From Kitagawia praeruptora (Eukaryota > Streptophyta > Magnoliopsida > Apiales > Apiaceae): 64,000 nucleotides of DNA. The translations under genes were made by a program, and so were the position numbers. Location: the NCBI GenBank assembly GCA_037693485.1, contig CM075347.1, forward strand, positions 137,238,501 through 137,302,500, written 5' to 3'. Below, in pieces: positions 1-12,055 of this stretch. A model generated the notes under the pieces. That model was not told the origin of the DNA and made no database searches. It saw only the letters and a list, made by a program, of their open reading frames with translations. Every line of letters begins with the position of its first letter. Position 1 is the stretch's first letter.

Positions 1-249
1 TAAAGAGAAGAAACTTGTTCTCAATAATCCACACAACTTACTCACACAAAAGAGATATAAAAACTCACACTTATATTTCACTCAAATGATTTGATAATAT
101 TTTTGATGATTACAAAGCTTGGAAGATTGTCCTATTTATAGGACTACATGGAACCTACTAGAATGCTTCTAGTACATGCACCTTAATTAATACTTAACTC
201 TTAAGTATATGAACAATCTAGAAATGTTAAAAATCATGAACTCAAGAGA

Positions 250-440
250 CCCTTCTAAGTATTTTCAAGAACATTCTAGAGAATAAAATAATAAACCAAA
301 TTAAGTTTAGATTATAATATTTTAACACTATTACACCCACTACTTCACTTATTTTAACAATAAAATAACTATTACACCCACTACTTCATTTATTTTAATA
401 ATATTACACTCACTTTACAGCCGCCATTGGACGGAGGGAG
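250..440. mobile_element. Stowaway-like MITE remnant (right end)
   Basis: The right end reads ggacggagggag followed by TA, the usual Stowaway (Tc1/mariner) terminal repeat and target dinucleotide. Upstream are about three near-copies of a segment containing ttacacccactacttca. No matching left terminus is visible, so the left limit is approximate. No coding capacity. Confidence 0.6.
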
Positions 441-759
441 TATAAGATTGATAAAGTTCGAATACAATTACAAATAAGATCTTCATGTTATTTATTTTTG
501 TCAAGATTTTGATCTGCATCAACTTTTTTACAAACAGTACTCACTCTTTTCAAATTTTACAGAAATGTAAGATTTTCCATATGGTGTGACTTGTAATTAA
601 GTTCGATGAGGGACAAATATCTTAATAATAATCTTTCCAAAATTTCATTATTGTTTATAGTGGATTATAATGTTAATTATTACGACCTCAGACGTGTTAG
701 AATTATAAGGACTTAACACAATCTTACTGAAAATTAAAAGACTGTTTGATTACTAGTTA

Positions 760-1253
760 CTCCCTCCGTCCAGAAAAATCGTAGATTATATGCCTCTTAG
801 CAAGTTAGTACATAGATTTTCGTGTCAACTTCAACAATACTCCTTATCTTGACTCCCAACTTATATTTTATAAATATTTCAAATGTAACTATGACATACA
901 TTTAAATCCAACCATGTGCAAATGAATATTTTATTGGTTGAAAATAGTTAAGAACCATGTAGTAGCTCTTAAAATTGAGGAGAGAGAAAAGGCTCTTAAG
1001 CTTTTTAAGAGCCACTAAGAGTCTTTTGAAGCTCATTTTTTTTCACATACTCTTTATTTTTGGACTTAAAAGCTTATTTAAGAGTCTCTTGGAGATGCTC
1101 TAATGTATAAAATGAGTTAGGGGAGGAAAGTAGTGTATGTAGTTGATTTTTATATTATAAAACTTTACCATTATAGGAAAATTTAGAAATATAAAGAATT
1201 GGATGGGACATCCAAAAAAGGAAAGTGTAAAGAAATGGATGTGAAGGAGGAAG
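760..1253. mobile_element. Stowaway-like MITE holding a Tourist-like fragment
   Basis: The left terminus ctccctccgtcc is preceded by TA (758-759). The right terminus, a diverged form of ggacggagggag, is followed by TA (1254-1255). Around 963-1100 lies a second sequence type ending ttggagatgctc followed by taa, the terminus of the Tourist/Harbinger-like MITEs seen intact near 6.6 and 27.1 kb. It appears to have landed inside the Stowaway element. Confidence 0.65.
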
Positions 1254-1620
1254 TACTAGAAAATAACTGAAAAAACAAACAGAAGTTACTGATATATTTT
1301 CAAAAGTATAAAATTCATAAAATAAAGAAGTACATGTAGCTTAAATTAATTTTCAGCAAGACTTGAACCAAAAATGTATGCTAAAAATACGTCTGTTGAA
1401 ATTGTATGATTAAAAGTAGCTTCAATTTGTAATAATACGATGGTGTCAATATTGTGACTCCACTAAGGTAAGTTTTTACTAAGAATAGAGGAACCTGATG
1501 CATCCCTTTAAGTCTTGGCATAGTCTGCTTTACTGTAAATTCATGGTATTGCATCCACCTGGTGTTCTTAGTGAAGATCTGATACCAAAATCTAATAAAT
1601 AAATTTGTTGTAGGTCTCAG

Positions 1621-4600
1621 GCTGATGTTATCAACAAAATTGTTGATAGAGTTTTGCACGAAGTAAATCCTGTGACATTGGATGTCCCCAAATATCCAGT
1701 TGGGTTGGATTCTCGTGTTAAGGAAGTAGAAACATTGTTGAGAAATGTCACAGCACATGTCAGTAGGATTGGTATATATGGTATGGGTGGAGTTGGCAAA
1801 ACAACCCTCGCCAAAGTTGTGTATAATCAAAGCTATAATCGCTTCCAGGGCAGCTGCTTCCTACCAAACGTTAGGGAGGCTTCAGAAACAAGAAATGGCC
1901 TAGTTTGTCTACAACAGAAACTTATCAATGATGTTCTTAAATGTAAGAACATAACTATTGACAATGTTGACCAAGGAATTGAGTTAATAAGAGCTAGAAT
2001 TTCTTCAACAAAAATTCTTATTGTTATCGACGATTTGGACAGCAAAATGCCATTGGAATTTTTAGAAGGAACATTTGCTTTGGGGAGTACAATCATAATA
2101 ACAACACGAGATGAAGAGTTACTGGATTCAATTCCAGTAGAAGCCAAATACAAGGTAAATGAGCTGAGTTACGTTGAGTCACGTCAACTCTTTTGCCAAC
2201 ATGCATTCAGAGGAGAAAATAGAATGCCCGACACATTTAATGAATTGTCCAAAGAAATTTTTAAACATGCTGGAGGGCTTCCGTTGGCACTTAAGGTTTG
2301 TGGCTCCAACTTGTGTAACCAACCTGAGGAAACTTGGAGATGGTACATCGACAAATTGAGACGAGTTTCTATTGTCGATGTTGAGAAAATACTGTTGATT
2401 AGCTTTGATTCTTTGGAATTGGTTGATCCTATGTTGCAACATATTTTCCTGGACATTGTTTGTTTTTTTATCGGGCACAATAAGGAAGAGGTTGTTAAAA
2501 TATTGGCAACTTGTTGTACGTTCGTCAATTATTATATTGACATTTTAAAGAAAAGAAGTTTGCTAACCATCGATGCTACAGATGAGTTGCGGATGCATGA
2601 TCTGCTTCTGGATATGGGAAGGAAAATTGTATGTAACAACTCCTATAATGTGTTTGAGAAGCATATTAGATTGTGGGTATCACAAGATATACGAGAGGAG
2701 TTGCAGGAGAACAAGGTAGATATGGGAAGAGAAATTGAATGTAACAACTCCCCTAATGTGTTTGAGAAAGTTACTAGATTGTGCTTTGCAGAAGATATAG
2801 AAAAACTACAAGAGGTGTTTAAGGAGAACAAGGTAGATATGGGAAGAGAAATTGAATGTAACAATTCCCCTAATGTGTTTGAGAAAGTTACTAGATTGTG
2901 CTTTTCAGAAGATATAGAAGAACAAGAGGTGTTTAAGGAGAACAAGGTAATCTCAGTACATATATTTGAACTCTCTATTTCCTTTTCCTTTTAGTAGTTT
3001 TTTCTTAAAACTTTTGACACACATTTAAAAGTTCAAGAAAATATTAACTTGAAAGATATGATATCGAAACAAATACAAAATGTGGTTTATTTTTTCTTTA
3101 ACATTGAAATAGATACTTCATATTGAATATTACTCCTATTTCTTACATCTCACATGTGCGTGTAAGTAAAAAAAACTACTCGAAAAGGATGGAAAGTATT
3201 GGTTTCGTATAAAAATTAAATTACCCATATCTCTCTCCATCTCTTTATATTTATCGATGTTTGAGTGCAAACTTTTAGTCTTGATTTAGATGTCTGTGTT
3301 TGTGTCAGGGAACAGAGGCAACTGAAGGTATTAGCGACTTTGTCAATTATTTAGAGGATAGTTTGAAACAAGAATCAGTCAGTACTTCGATTCTCCCTGC
3401 ACGCTTATTTAGATATTATAAGTCGTTCCCTTCTAGATTTCTCCAGAAAAAACTTGTCCACCTTGCGTTGCCTGGTATGCTCAACAAGGTAGGCACAGTG
3501 AGTACATCATTCGCATATATGATAATTTGTCTAAAAATTTTTTAACATAATTTCTGCCAATGGCACTTAATTCTACAGGGTTTTGAACATTTGGATTTGA
3601 AAAAAGCATACTTGTCCAATTGTGTAGATTTGACAACTACAGACTTAACTATGTTATCGCTTCTTGAAACTCTATGTCCTACAATCTTAGGAAACTTGAA
3701 AAAGGTCCCCATGTCAATTGGAAATTTGGAGGGGCTGCATTATTTAAGTATTCAGGGTGTGAAGAACCTAAAAGTTCTTCCGGACAACATATGCAATTTG
3801 AGAGCACTGAAAAGCCTTTCTATTGCGCATTGTAGTCATCTGGAAGCACTTCCTGTGAACTTGGGGAACATTGAATCTTTGGCAGAGCTCAATGTGGAGT
3901 GGCTAACTATTTGTGAATTACCACATTCAATCGGACGTCTTAGTAAGCTTATTAAGCTAAACTTGTCTTTTTGTCCAAACCTTAAAACTCTTCCGGACAG
4001 TATTGGCAATCTAAGATCACTGAAAATTCTATATATTAGTTGGTGTAGTCGTCTGAAAGTATTGCCTATAGAATTGAGGAACCTTGACTCCCTGGTAGAG
4101 CTCAAAGCAGAGACACTTCCAAGTGCTTCCAAATTACTTATAATCGAACACTACTCGTCTCGACTGAACTCCACTCTCGAAAATGTTTCTTTCAGGTTTG
4201 TTTCTCAAACTCTTCATGAACATAAATTAGATGGTTGTAAAATTTCCAATATATAAAATTAGTTTTAGTTGTAAAATCAGATTTTCACGGACACCAGTTT
4301 TTCTTGGTGTAGATGAGGGTGTTGAGTTGCAGCTACATGACGTGGCTTTCGAGGACGAGCTGGATGGTGTTCAGTTCAGAAGGTTGGAGGGCAGCAGTAT
4401 CAAGTGTTCTGGTAGTTTTATTGTGTAGGTTTATTTCCTTGTCTTTGGACTTTTAAGTCGTAGTTTTCTCAGGTATCTTTTTTTTCTTTCATGTCGAATG
4501 TTTAGGGTTGATGGTGTTAGGCTCTAGTTGTTTGGCAGCTGCCCTCTCCTTCTACTTCAACTGTAGGAGATTTATTAATGAATTTGGCTTTTCAAAAAAA

Positions 4601-4847
4601 AAAAAAAAGATTTCCACTATCCACTTTAATCCACTAAATGAATATTTAAGCATTATGAAAGATTGATCCTTTTTGGTGAAAAGGGACTGGGTTTTCACTG
4701 TAGATATTTGTTGATATAACTTCTTTCAGGGGTTACATTTTGCAACAGATATACTCTGGATCTGGGAATCACATTAAAATTTACTCTCTGACATCAGTGT
4801 TTCCGGATTGGATTTGTCAAGGATCGGATCAGTCGATCAAGCATTAA
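1621..4847 (+). CDS. TIR-less TNL-type NBS-LRR disease resistance gene
   Basis: Intracellular immune receptor. Inferred exons are 1621-2946, 3309-3488, 3579-4195 and 4730-4847. All junctions are GT/AG, phases agree, and the stop is TAA at 4845-4847, giving about 746 codons. Exon 1 encodes NB-ARC: P-loop GMGGVGKTT, Walker B LIVIDDLDS, RNBS-B IIITTRDEE, GGLPLAL and MHDLL. Exon 2 is the GTEATEGI linker of TNLs, shorter than usual. Exon 3 has about seven LRRs (for example LKTLPDSIGNLRSLK). Exon 4 resembles the TNL post-LRR (C-JID) tail, with VFPDWI. No TIR exon or ATG lies upstream, where only MITEs are seen, so the gene is either TIR-less or 5'-truncated. Exon 1 ends in an in-frame tandem triplication. 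A LINE tail lies in the last intron. Family is sure; function is uncertain. Confidence 0.8.
2611..2946 (+). repeat. In-frame tandem triplication after the MHD motif
   Basis: Three copies of a 108-117 bp unit start at gatatggga (2611, 2719, 2836). Each encodes a version of DMGREIECNNSPNVFEKV...EDIE. Copies 2 and 3 are nearly identical; copy 1 is more diverged. Each unit ends in gagaacaaggta. In the last copy this is the exon's splice donor (GT at 2947); in the first two the same aag/gta is read through as coding. Confidence 0.9.
4289..4608 (+). mobile_element. 5'-truncated LINE (or LINE-derived) 3' end
   Basis: The segment ends in attaatgaatttggcttttc followed by 15 A's (4594-4608), like the 3' end of plant LINEs. 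A likely target duplication is agattttcac (4279-4288) and agatttccac (4608-4617), 10 bp with one mismatch. It sits in the intron between the LRR exon and the last exon of the TNL gene, same strand. The short reading frame in it (4231-4425) belongs to the element rather than the TNL. Confidence 0.6.
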
Positions 4848-5196
4848 AATTTATCAGTTCAGCTGGTGACTCCGACACATATCTTTTCTTTCACAAAGCC
4901 CTCTCGTTTGTAATAAGAACCCATTGATTAAATTTTACTAATTAGCTGTGCTAGTTATCTGTTTGTTCGAAGTGGAAAGTACTGAACTTTCATTACCAGC
5001 AGTGTTTAGCTAATTTATGGTGTTCCCTCGCTCCCTCCCCCTCCCTTAACAGAAAGTAGAGAATAAGATTTTAGTGAAGAAATATGTCGTGGCATCTACC
5101 AATCAGACTTCAAAATGTAAATTATTTAGTCCCATTATTCAATCCTGTGGTCAAATATAAACTTCTCTAAAATTCAATCAGCTGTCTGAGTTAATA

Positions 5197-6544
5197 ATGG
5201 TTTCTATAAGTCATACTCAAAATTCATTCTCTTCTGCTTCAACTTCAAATCCTACCCAATGGAACGTTTTCCTAAGCTTCAGAGGCATAGATACAAGATA
5301 CACATTTACTGATTATCTTTTCGACTCTTTAAAGTGTACTAAGTTTTTAGTTCTGAAACTATGAAAATTAATTTTGAACTTTTAATTCTAAGTTCTGATA
5401 CTAAAAATTAATTTTTTTTATTATCTCAAAATTGTGTCAAAAGTAATAAAACTACTAAATGAGGATGGACAGACGGACACATAATATTTTTACTAAAACA
5501 TTTTATTATGCCACTCATGTCTCAACAACTTTCACTTATCTTTTTTCTTTCTCATACTATTTCATTACAACTTTTCTTCTGGAATTATATGTGTGTCAGG
5601 GAACCGAAGCAATTGGAGGCATCATTCCTAGCTACTTTCACCTTTATTTCGAGCAGCTTTTCGACCAAGAACCATCCATTACTGCCTTGCAAAGAAGTAA
5701 TTTTCCTGCTGAAACATTCAAAAGAATGAGTAAATTAAGATTTATTTGCCTCATAAATGTGAATCTCACTGGAAGCTTTGAATATGCATATAAGGAGTTG
5801 AGGTGGCTCTATTGGGCGTTTTGTCCTCTCAAGTGTTTGCCTTCAGAATTTCATCAGCAAAAACTAGTCTTTCTTGCGTTGCCTGGTAGCAAAATGAGAA
5901 CAATGTGGGAGCTCAACACGGTCACGGTAGGCACAGTGAGTACGTTATTTGCATAATAATTTATTTAATAAATTTCTAATATAAATTTCTCCCGATTGAA
6001 CTTAATTTCACAGGCTTTTAAAAAGTTAAAGACTCTAGACATGTCCTACTGTTAAGTTACCAGCTCTCCTAAAACCTCAAGGTGTTAGGAATTGGGCTTA
6101 GCAGGATCATATATTTATCTTAACATCCCCTCACTCGAAGGCCCATTATTTGGGTCAAAGATGAACCTGAGTCTTCCCACATTGAGAGCTCTGATACCAT
6201 GTTAAGTTACCAGTTATCCTAAACCCTTAAGGTATTAGGAATTGGGCTTACCAGGATCATATATTTATCTTAACACCTATTCTGTAGATTTGACTACAAC
6301 TACAGACTTCACCAGATTACCATGTCTTGAAATTTTAAATCTGGAAGGATGCGAAAGGTTGGAGGAGGCCCATATATCAGTTGGAAGCCTGGTGAAGCTT
6401 GTTTCCTTAAATTTGCAGTGGTGTACGAACCTGAAAAGTCTTCCTGACAGCATATGTAACTTGACAGCACTGAAGAGTCTTAATATTGGGGGTTGTAGTA
6501 ATCTGGAAGCAATCCCTTTGAATGCAGGAACTGAATTCACGTAA
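5197..6544 (+). pseudogene. Broken TNL: TIR start fused to linker and LRR exons
   Basis: An ATG at 5197 opens a 55-codon frame with a TIR-domain start (WNVFLSFRGIDTRYTFTDYL), which ends at TGA 5362-5364. The rest of TIR and all of NB-ARC are missing. The linker exon follows at 5600-5926 (GTEAIGG, then ETFKRMSKLRF), with GT/AG borders and length a multiple of three. The LRR exon begins at 6014 and is split by a TRIM (6050-6275). It then continues in frame to 6544 (LKSLPDSICNLTALKSL). It is the nearest relative in the window of the gene at 1.6-4.8 kb and probably its tandem duplicate. Not functional as a receptor, though a short TIR peptide could be made. Confidence 0.85.
6050..6275 (-). mobile_element. 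TRIM (terminal-repeat retrotransposon in miniature)
   Basis: Two 76-bp direct repeats (6050-6125, 6200-6275) both run tgttaag...cttaaca. The 74-bp core has gctctgatacca (6188-6199) directly against the right repeat. This is the reverse complement of the initiator-tRNA-Met primer binding site, so the element reads on the minus strand. The minus-strand purine tract next to the other repeat is gaggggat. Target duplication: cctac (6045-6049) and cctat (6276-6280). It interrupts the LRR exon of the TNL pseudogene. Non-autonomous. Confidence 0.88.
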
Positions 6545-6571
6545 AGACAGGGTAAGCTTCCAAATGTATTA

Positions 6572-6966
6572 GAGCATCTCCAATGGGGTTGGTTAAAGTG
6601 ATTGGCTAAAATGATAGAAAATATTGATTATGTAAAATTTACTGAACCTGTAAAGCGTTGTGCTTCGATGGTATTGGCTAAATTGATTGGCTATATTTTA
6701 AAAATAGTATGTTATTATTATTTTAAGTTATTATAAATAGAATATAACATTTGAATATGGTAAGAGATGATGTGGAATCTTTTTACAGGTCTCTAGAGAT
6801 TCGACAAATATAGCCAACATGACAAAAAATATAGACATTGGCTAAAAATATAGACAAGGGAAACGATCCATTGGAGTTGATTTTTTTTTACATAATCTCT
6901 ATAATTTTTATTTATAGTATGTTTTAATTATTTTTAGCTAAGGGTTCAACATGGTTGGAGATGCTC
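6572..6966. mobile_element. Tourist/Harbinger-like MITE
   Basis: Terminal repeats are gagcatctccaa and ttggagatgctc, with target duplication TTA on both sides (6569-6571, 6967-6969). It is about 395 bp and non-coding. Its internal phrase ttggctaaa recurs in the relative at 26566-26945. Confidence 0.85.
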
Positions 6967-6969
6967 TTA

Positions 6970-9783
6970 TGATTGGATATATTCATAATTAACCGATTGC
7001 ATTTTTTATCTAAAACGTATCAATTTCTATTTAATGAAATAAAATAATAATTATATAAAAACTAATAATTAGCCGATTACCCTTTTCAAGTAAAACCTAT
7101 AATTTTTTCTATATTTTCTAACTAAAATCCCTCATTTTCTAGAAATATCACGGATAACATTTATATAATTATTATCAAATCTCATATAAAAATTTAAGCC
7201 TCCCAACTTTATATTTTAAAAAAATTAACTTAAATTAATGAAAAATTCATATAATATTAAAAAAAATTCGTGCATCGCACGGGTTTTAAGCTTGTATAAT
7301 AAAAATTCGTATACAACGAATAATATCCGTTAGATTTTTAGTTAAAAATTAGAACTGTTATATACTTATATAAAGTATAAACGAGGGGAGGTAAAGTGGC
7401 GCCGGTCAAATAGCTCGGTTCTATTTTGTTAAATTTCTCAAATTTTTGAATTAATAATTCCAATGATTAAAAAAAATCTCAATTCCATTTTAAAATTTTA
7501 CTAATAGAGGAAACTAAATATATAGTTTCATTATTTTTTACGTATAAAATCTTTACTAATGAAGTAAAGTAAATATCTAAATTGCATTTTAAATTTTTAC
7601 TAATCGAGGAAACTAAATATACAATTTCAATATCCTTACCTTTAAAATTGCATTTTAAAACATTGAAATTTTGGTCGGTCGGTTAGTTGGTTGGTCGGTC
7701 GGTCGGTCGGTACCTATTGTTTTTACTTAATTACCCTTACTTAATTATAAATAAAATTTCTCCTAATAACTAATCAATTTATGTTTTCAAGTAAAACATA
7801 TTAAAATAATCAATTTCCTTCTAAAATACGTTACATTTTCTATTTTTTTAGCTAAAATCTCTTTTTTCCAATTAAATGACGCCCTTACTTAATTATAAAT
7901 AAACAATTTCCCAATAACTAATAAATTTTCTTTTTCAAGTAAAACATTTTAAAATAATCAATTTTTTTTTAAAAAAATGTTACCTTTTCTATTTCCTTTA
8001 GCTAAAATCTATAGCTTTCCAATTATATGGCGCCGGTCGGTTGGTTGGTTGGTTGGTCGGTGCCTATTGTTTTTACTTAATTATCCTTACTTAAATATAA
8101 ATAAAATTTCTCCTAATAACTAATCAATTTCTGTTTTCAAGTAAAACATATTAAAATAATTAATTTCTCTAAATTGCATTTTAAATTTTTACTAATCGAG
8201 AAAACTAAATATACAACTCAATTGCATTTTAAATTTTATTAATAGTGGAAATAAAATATCACTAACAAAATATAATAAAAATTTGTACACAACGAATAAT
8301 ATCCGTTAGATTTTTAGTTAAAAATTAGAACTATTATATAAATATATAAAGGAGATCCGAGGGGATCTAAACCTCTACTATTATCCTTCATTTTTTATTA
8401 ATAATATAATTAATGATAATTAGCTGATTGCCTTTTTCAATTAAAAGATGTTTACTTATAATTGATATGATATTACCTTTTATAAATACTTAAAATATCA
8501 TATCTTCCAATCAATCATTTTTTTCTCTCTAATCAGCATTTGGAGCGATCCAATTGGATCAACCCAAATCTAAACCTCTACTATTATCCTTCATTTTTTT
8601 ATTAATAATATAATTAATGATAATTAGCTGATTGTCTTTTTCAATTAAAAGATGTTTACTTATAATTGATGATATTACATTTTATAAATACCTAAAATAT
8701 CATATCTTCCAATCAATAATTTTTTTTCTATTAATTAAAACACGTTGACTTTTAATTTAAAACATAATATTGCAATAATTAATACATACCCAAAAATATT
8801 ACTTCATATCTTCTAACCACTAACAAAATATAACAAAAATTCGTATACAACGGATAATATCCGTTAGATTTTTAGTTAAAAATTAGAACTGTTAGATTCA
8901 ATGATTAAATATATTACATGATTAAATTTATTTACTAATTGCATACCCAAAAATGTGACATCATATCTTCTAACCACTAACAAAATATAATAAAAATTCG
9001 TATACAATGAATAATATCCGTTAGAATTTTATTTAAAATTAGAACTGTTAAATCTAATGATTAAATATGTTACATGATTAAATTTATTTACTAAAATTTC
9101 AAGGTTCGAATTCTGTCAACGATACTATTATCCTTCATTTTCTTAATCTTTTTTATTTCTTTGATGCCCCTTTTTACCATTACACATCATTTGGAGCGAC
9201 CCAAATTAGATTGGATCGACCCAAATCTAAACATATACTATTTTTTGTCATTACACAACATTTGGAGTAATCCAATTGGATCGACCCAAATCTAAACCTC
9301 TACTATAGTATTATCCTTTATTTTTTTATCTTTCTTTATTTCTTTGATTCTCCGTTTTGTCATTACTCAAATCTATCTCTTTCATTTTTCACCTTCAAGT
9401 CCATGCCGCTCAAATCTTCACACTGCTGGATTTTGATGCATGTTTGCACTTTTCAGATTTGAAAGCTGGGTTTTTCACCAAATTAACATCTCAACCCCCT
9501 GAAGTAGGGTTAAGGTATGTGTACTAGACCTCCGTACGGGTCATATATGTTTGGTTCCAGTTTTCAGTTTGGCCATAAGAGTTAAGTTTTTATTGATTTC
9601 ACAATATTAAAAATTAGACAGGATAATATTTGTTTGGTTTTGATTTTGGTTTAGAATTTAAGAATTAAAGTTTTAATGAATTACCCGATGTTATAATAAT
9701 ATACAGGACACCAGAAAGGTACCTTTAAAATATTTGCTTGGCCTTTCAATTTTTTATTTTACATGTCGTAATAACAAAAGTAG
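6970..9783. repeat. AT-rich repeat-filled stretch, no gene
   Basis: No supported gene. Simple ggtcggtt repeats lie at about 7673-7712 and 8034-8062. A module with cttacttaattataaataaa and taactaatcaattt occurs at about 7720, 7885 and 8080. A block starting ctaaacctctactattatcc is duplicated at about 8368 and 8568 and returns in part near 9230-9310 and 10317. A 60-bp motif containing aatatccgttagatttttag appears at about 7320, 8300, 8857 and 9015. A hairpin with gcatcgcacggg at 7268-7283 looks like a decayed Helitron 3' end (cttg instead of ctag). Confidence 0.6.
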
Positions 9784-11057
9784 TTGGAAAGATTACCAGT
9801 TAATAACATTGACACAGTACGGACCATGTTATTTGTAAATAATCTTGGGACTCAGTTTGATACTTATAGACATTATTTTGTTTTCAAGCAAGTTTATGTT
9901 CTTTATGGATTTGTTCAACTTAATGTTCATGGGGTAGACATGCTACGTACCAGAAGGTCTTATGGAATAACATAATTTTTATCGGATGTCTCCAAAGGGA
10001 CTATGGAATAGCATACTTAGAAGCTCAGATCCACGTCACAAGCCTCACCCTCTAGGTCAGGTAACATTGCTCTTATTTATGCTCTAAATATCTTCTTTAC
10101 TCGCGTTCAATTTCACTTCATATATGATCTCATATTTAGCACTTTCACTTGAGCTCCATATTAAAATATAAAAGCACTAACTTTTCCCTTTTTCAGTTTA
10201 GTTGGCTTTTTAAGAGAGAATAGGTAATGTGATTGTTATAATTTGTAATCATACATTATTTGAAGATAAAAGTGAATATGTGAGCTTCTTGCGGAGACCT
10301 GTGTTTTTGGTAAACAATATTATCCTTCATTTTTTTAATCTTCTTTATTTATTTAATGCCCCCTTTGGTCATTACACAGCATTTGGAGCAACCCAATTTA
10401 GATTGGAACAAAAAATTCTAATATGATGTTGTACTTATTTTCAGTAATGTTGTAGTACTACGATTGTACCTCCAGCCTTTCTCTTCTCCTCCAGCTACAT
10501 AATTTTAAATATTGAAAACAAAATACAATAAAAGAAGAAGTTTGCATTTATAAATATAGATTACAAGCAGATAGAGATGTTTAGTTACAGATAGACTACA
10601 TAGCAACAACATAAGTGATAAAAAGAAAGATGTTAGTTACAGATAAACTACATAGCAGCAACATAAGTGATAAAAAGAAAGATGGTCCACATGATGATCA
10701 AGCTAATGAAGTATTGAAGTAATTAACAAGCCTGAACCACATAAGCAACTTCCATTTTATAGGTATTGTTTATCATAACGTGGGTAATGGGTTTATGTAT
10801 TCCAATTAATTTTATTTTTGGTTATCCCTCTAAGTTGATCACAAAAAAATTAACAACCCATCAAAATAAGTAGTTTAAAAATATATTCAAATTCAAATTA
10901 TTATATTCATTTCAATAAGAACATACTTTTAATATAATAAAGTCAGCCATGGTGAAAGACCTTAATTTGAACATAAACAATAAATCTACTAGAATATTTA
11001 TCTGATATTTTGGCTTGCTTATTTAATTGTATTATTTACTTATTTTTAATAAAAGAA
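9784..11057. other. Intergenic, no gene recognised; small tandem duplications
   Basis: Short open frames (9784-9975, 10229-10426) have no recognisable motif and do not begin with ATG. A 59-bp unit (ttagttacagata...aaagaaagatg) is duplicated in tandem at about 10580-10684. Confidence 0.5.
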
Positions 11058-11967
11058 TCTATATTAATAATATATATACACTGTTTTTTCATACATGAAT
11101 TTACTAATACAGTTTAATGGTCACGCTCTGTTGAGAATGAGAACAGTGAGAACACACATATTTACTACATTTCAAGCTATTTTAAAAGGCCCCGCTAGGG
11201 GCATCTTCACCAAAAAAAGTCATATAATTCTACCCTCTCTCCATTCATAAAAAAAAATAACAAAAAAAAATTAAAATGAGAACAGTGAGAACACACATAT
11301 TCGCTACATTTCAAACTATTTTAAAGGGCCCCGTTAGGGGCATCTTCACACAAAAGTCTTATAATTCTACCCTCTATCCATTCATAAAAAAAATTAACAA
11401 AAAAAATTAAAAATTGCTTGAAATGTGATCTCATTGTTCTCCAACATTTACACATTATATTAACTATGAGGTCTCATAGTTAATATAACATGTTCTTGAT
11501 ATTATATGAGGTTTAATATTTTGGAGCCATTTAATGTTTTGGAGTCATTGGGGGTGAAGGAATTATCATTTCTGCATTTGAATAATGAAGACAATTTATT
11601 ATTGTTTTCAATTAGAGAACAATATTCGTAAAAATATTTATTATTTTTATTGCAGATTTTGATGGATTAAATAAATTTTCAACATTGTTAAAATAGAATT
11701 GTATGCTACTTTTTTATATAAATTTTAGCATATCATTATTTTATTAAATACTTATATAATTGTATATAATATCTTGCTAAGAATTGATTATTTATATAAT
11801 TGCATATAATATCTTTTTAAGAAATCAATCAAATTTCTTAAATTTTTGGTATTGTCAATTTAAATTAAGTAAGATGTTTTAAGAAATCAATCAAATTTGT
11901 TAAATTTTTGGTATTATCATTTTAAATTAAATAAGAAGCCGTGTACGAAGTACGGGCAAAATGCTAG
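11058..11967 (+). mobile_element. Candidate short Helitron
   Basis: The 3' end has a hairpin (ccgtgtacgaagtacgg) followed by ctag at 11964-11967 and then host T, as in Helitrons. Homology to the paralogous locus at 54.6 kb resumes exactly after this end. The 5' end is proposed at TC 11058 after host A (tctatattaataatatata) and is a guess. Inside is a two-copy tandem repeat of about 138 bp (11135-11410), each copy with a short palindrome around ggccccg.taggggc. Confidence 0.45.
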
Positions 11968-12055
11968 TTATTATTAAGTATATGTTGCATCTAAAACAAA
12001 TTTGTATTCCATTTAAAAAGAGGTAAATAGTTTCAGATGAGACTAAAACATTATA

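Noticed and set aside
7673..8062. CRISPR-like array from ggtcggtt repeats
   Set aside because: Simple tandem microsatellite in a plant genome, without spacers.
9101..9116. tRNA or SINE B-box (aaggttcgaattctg)
   Set aside because: No matching A-box or acceptor stem in reach, and no poly(A) or T tail structure around it.
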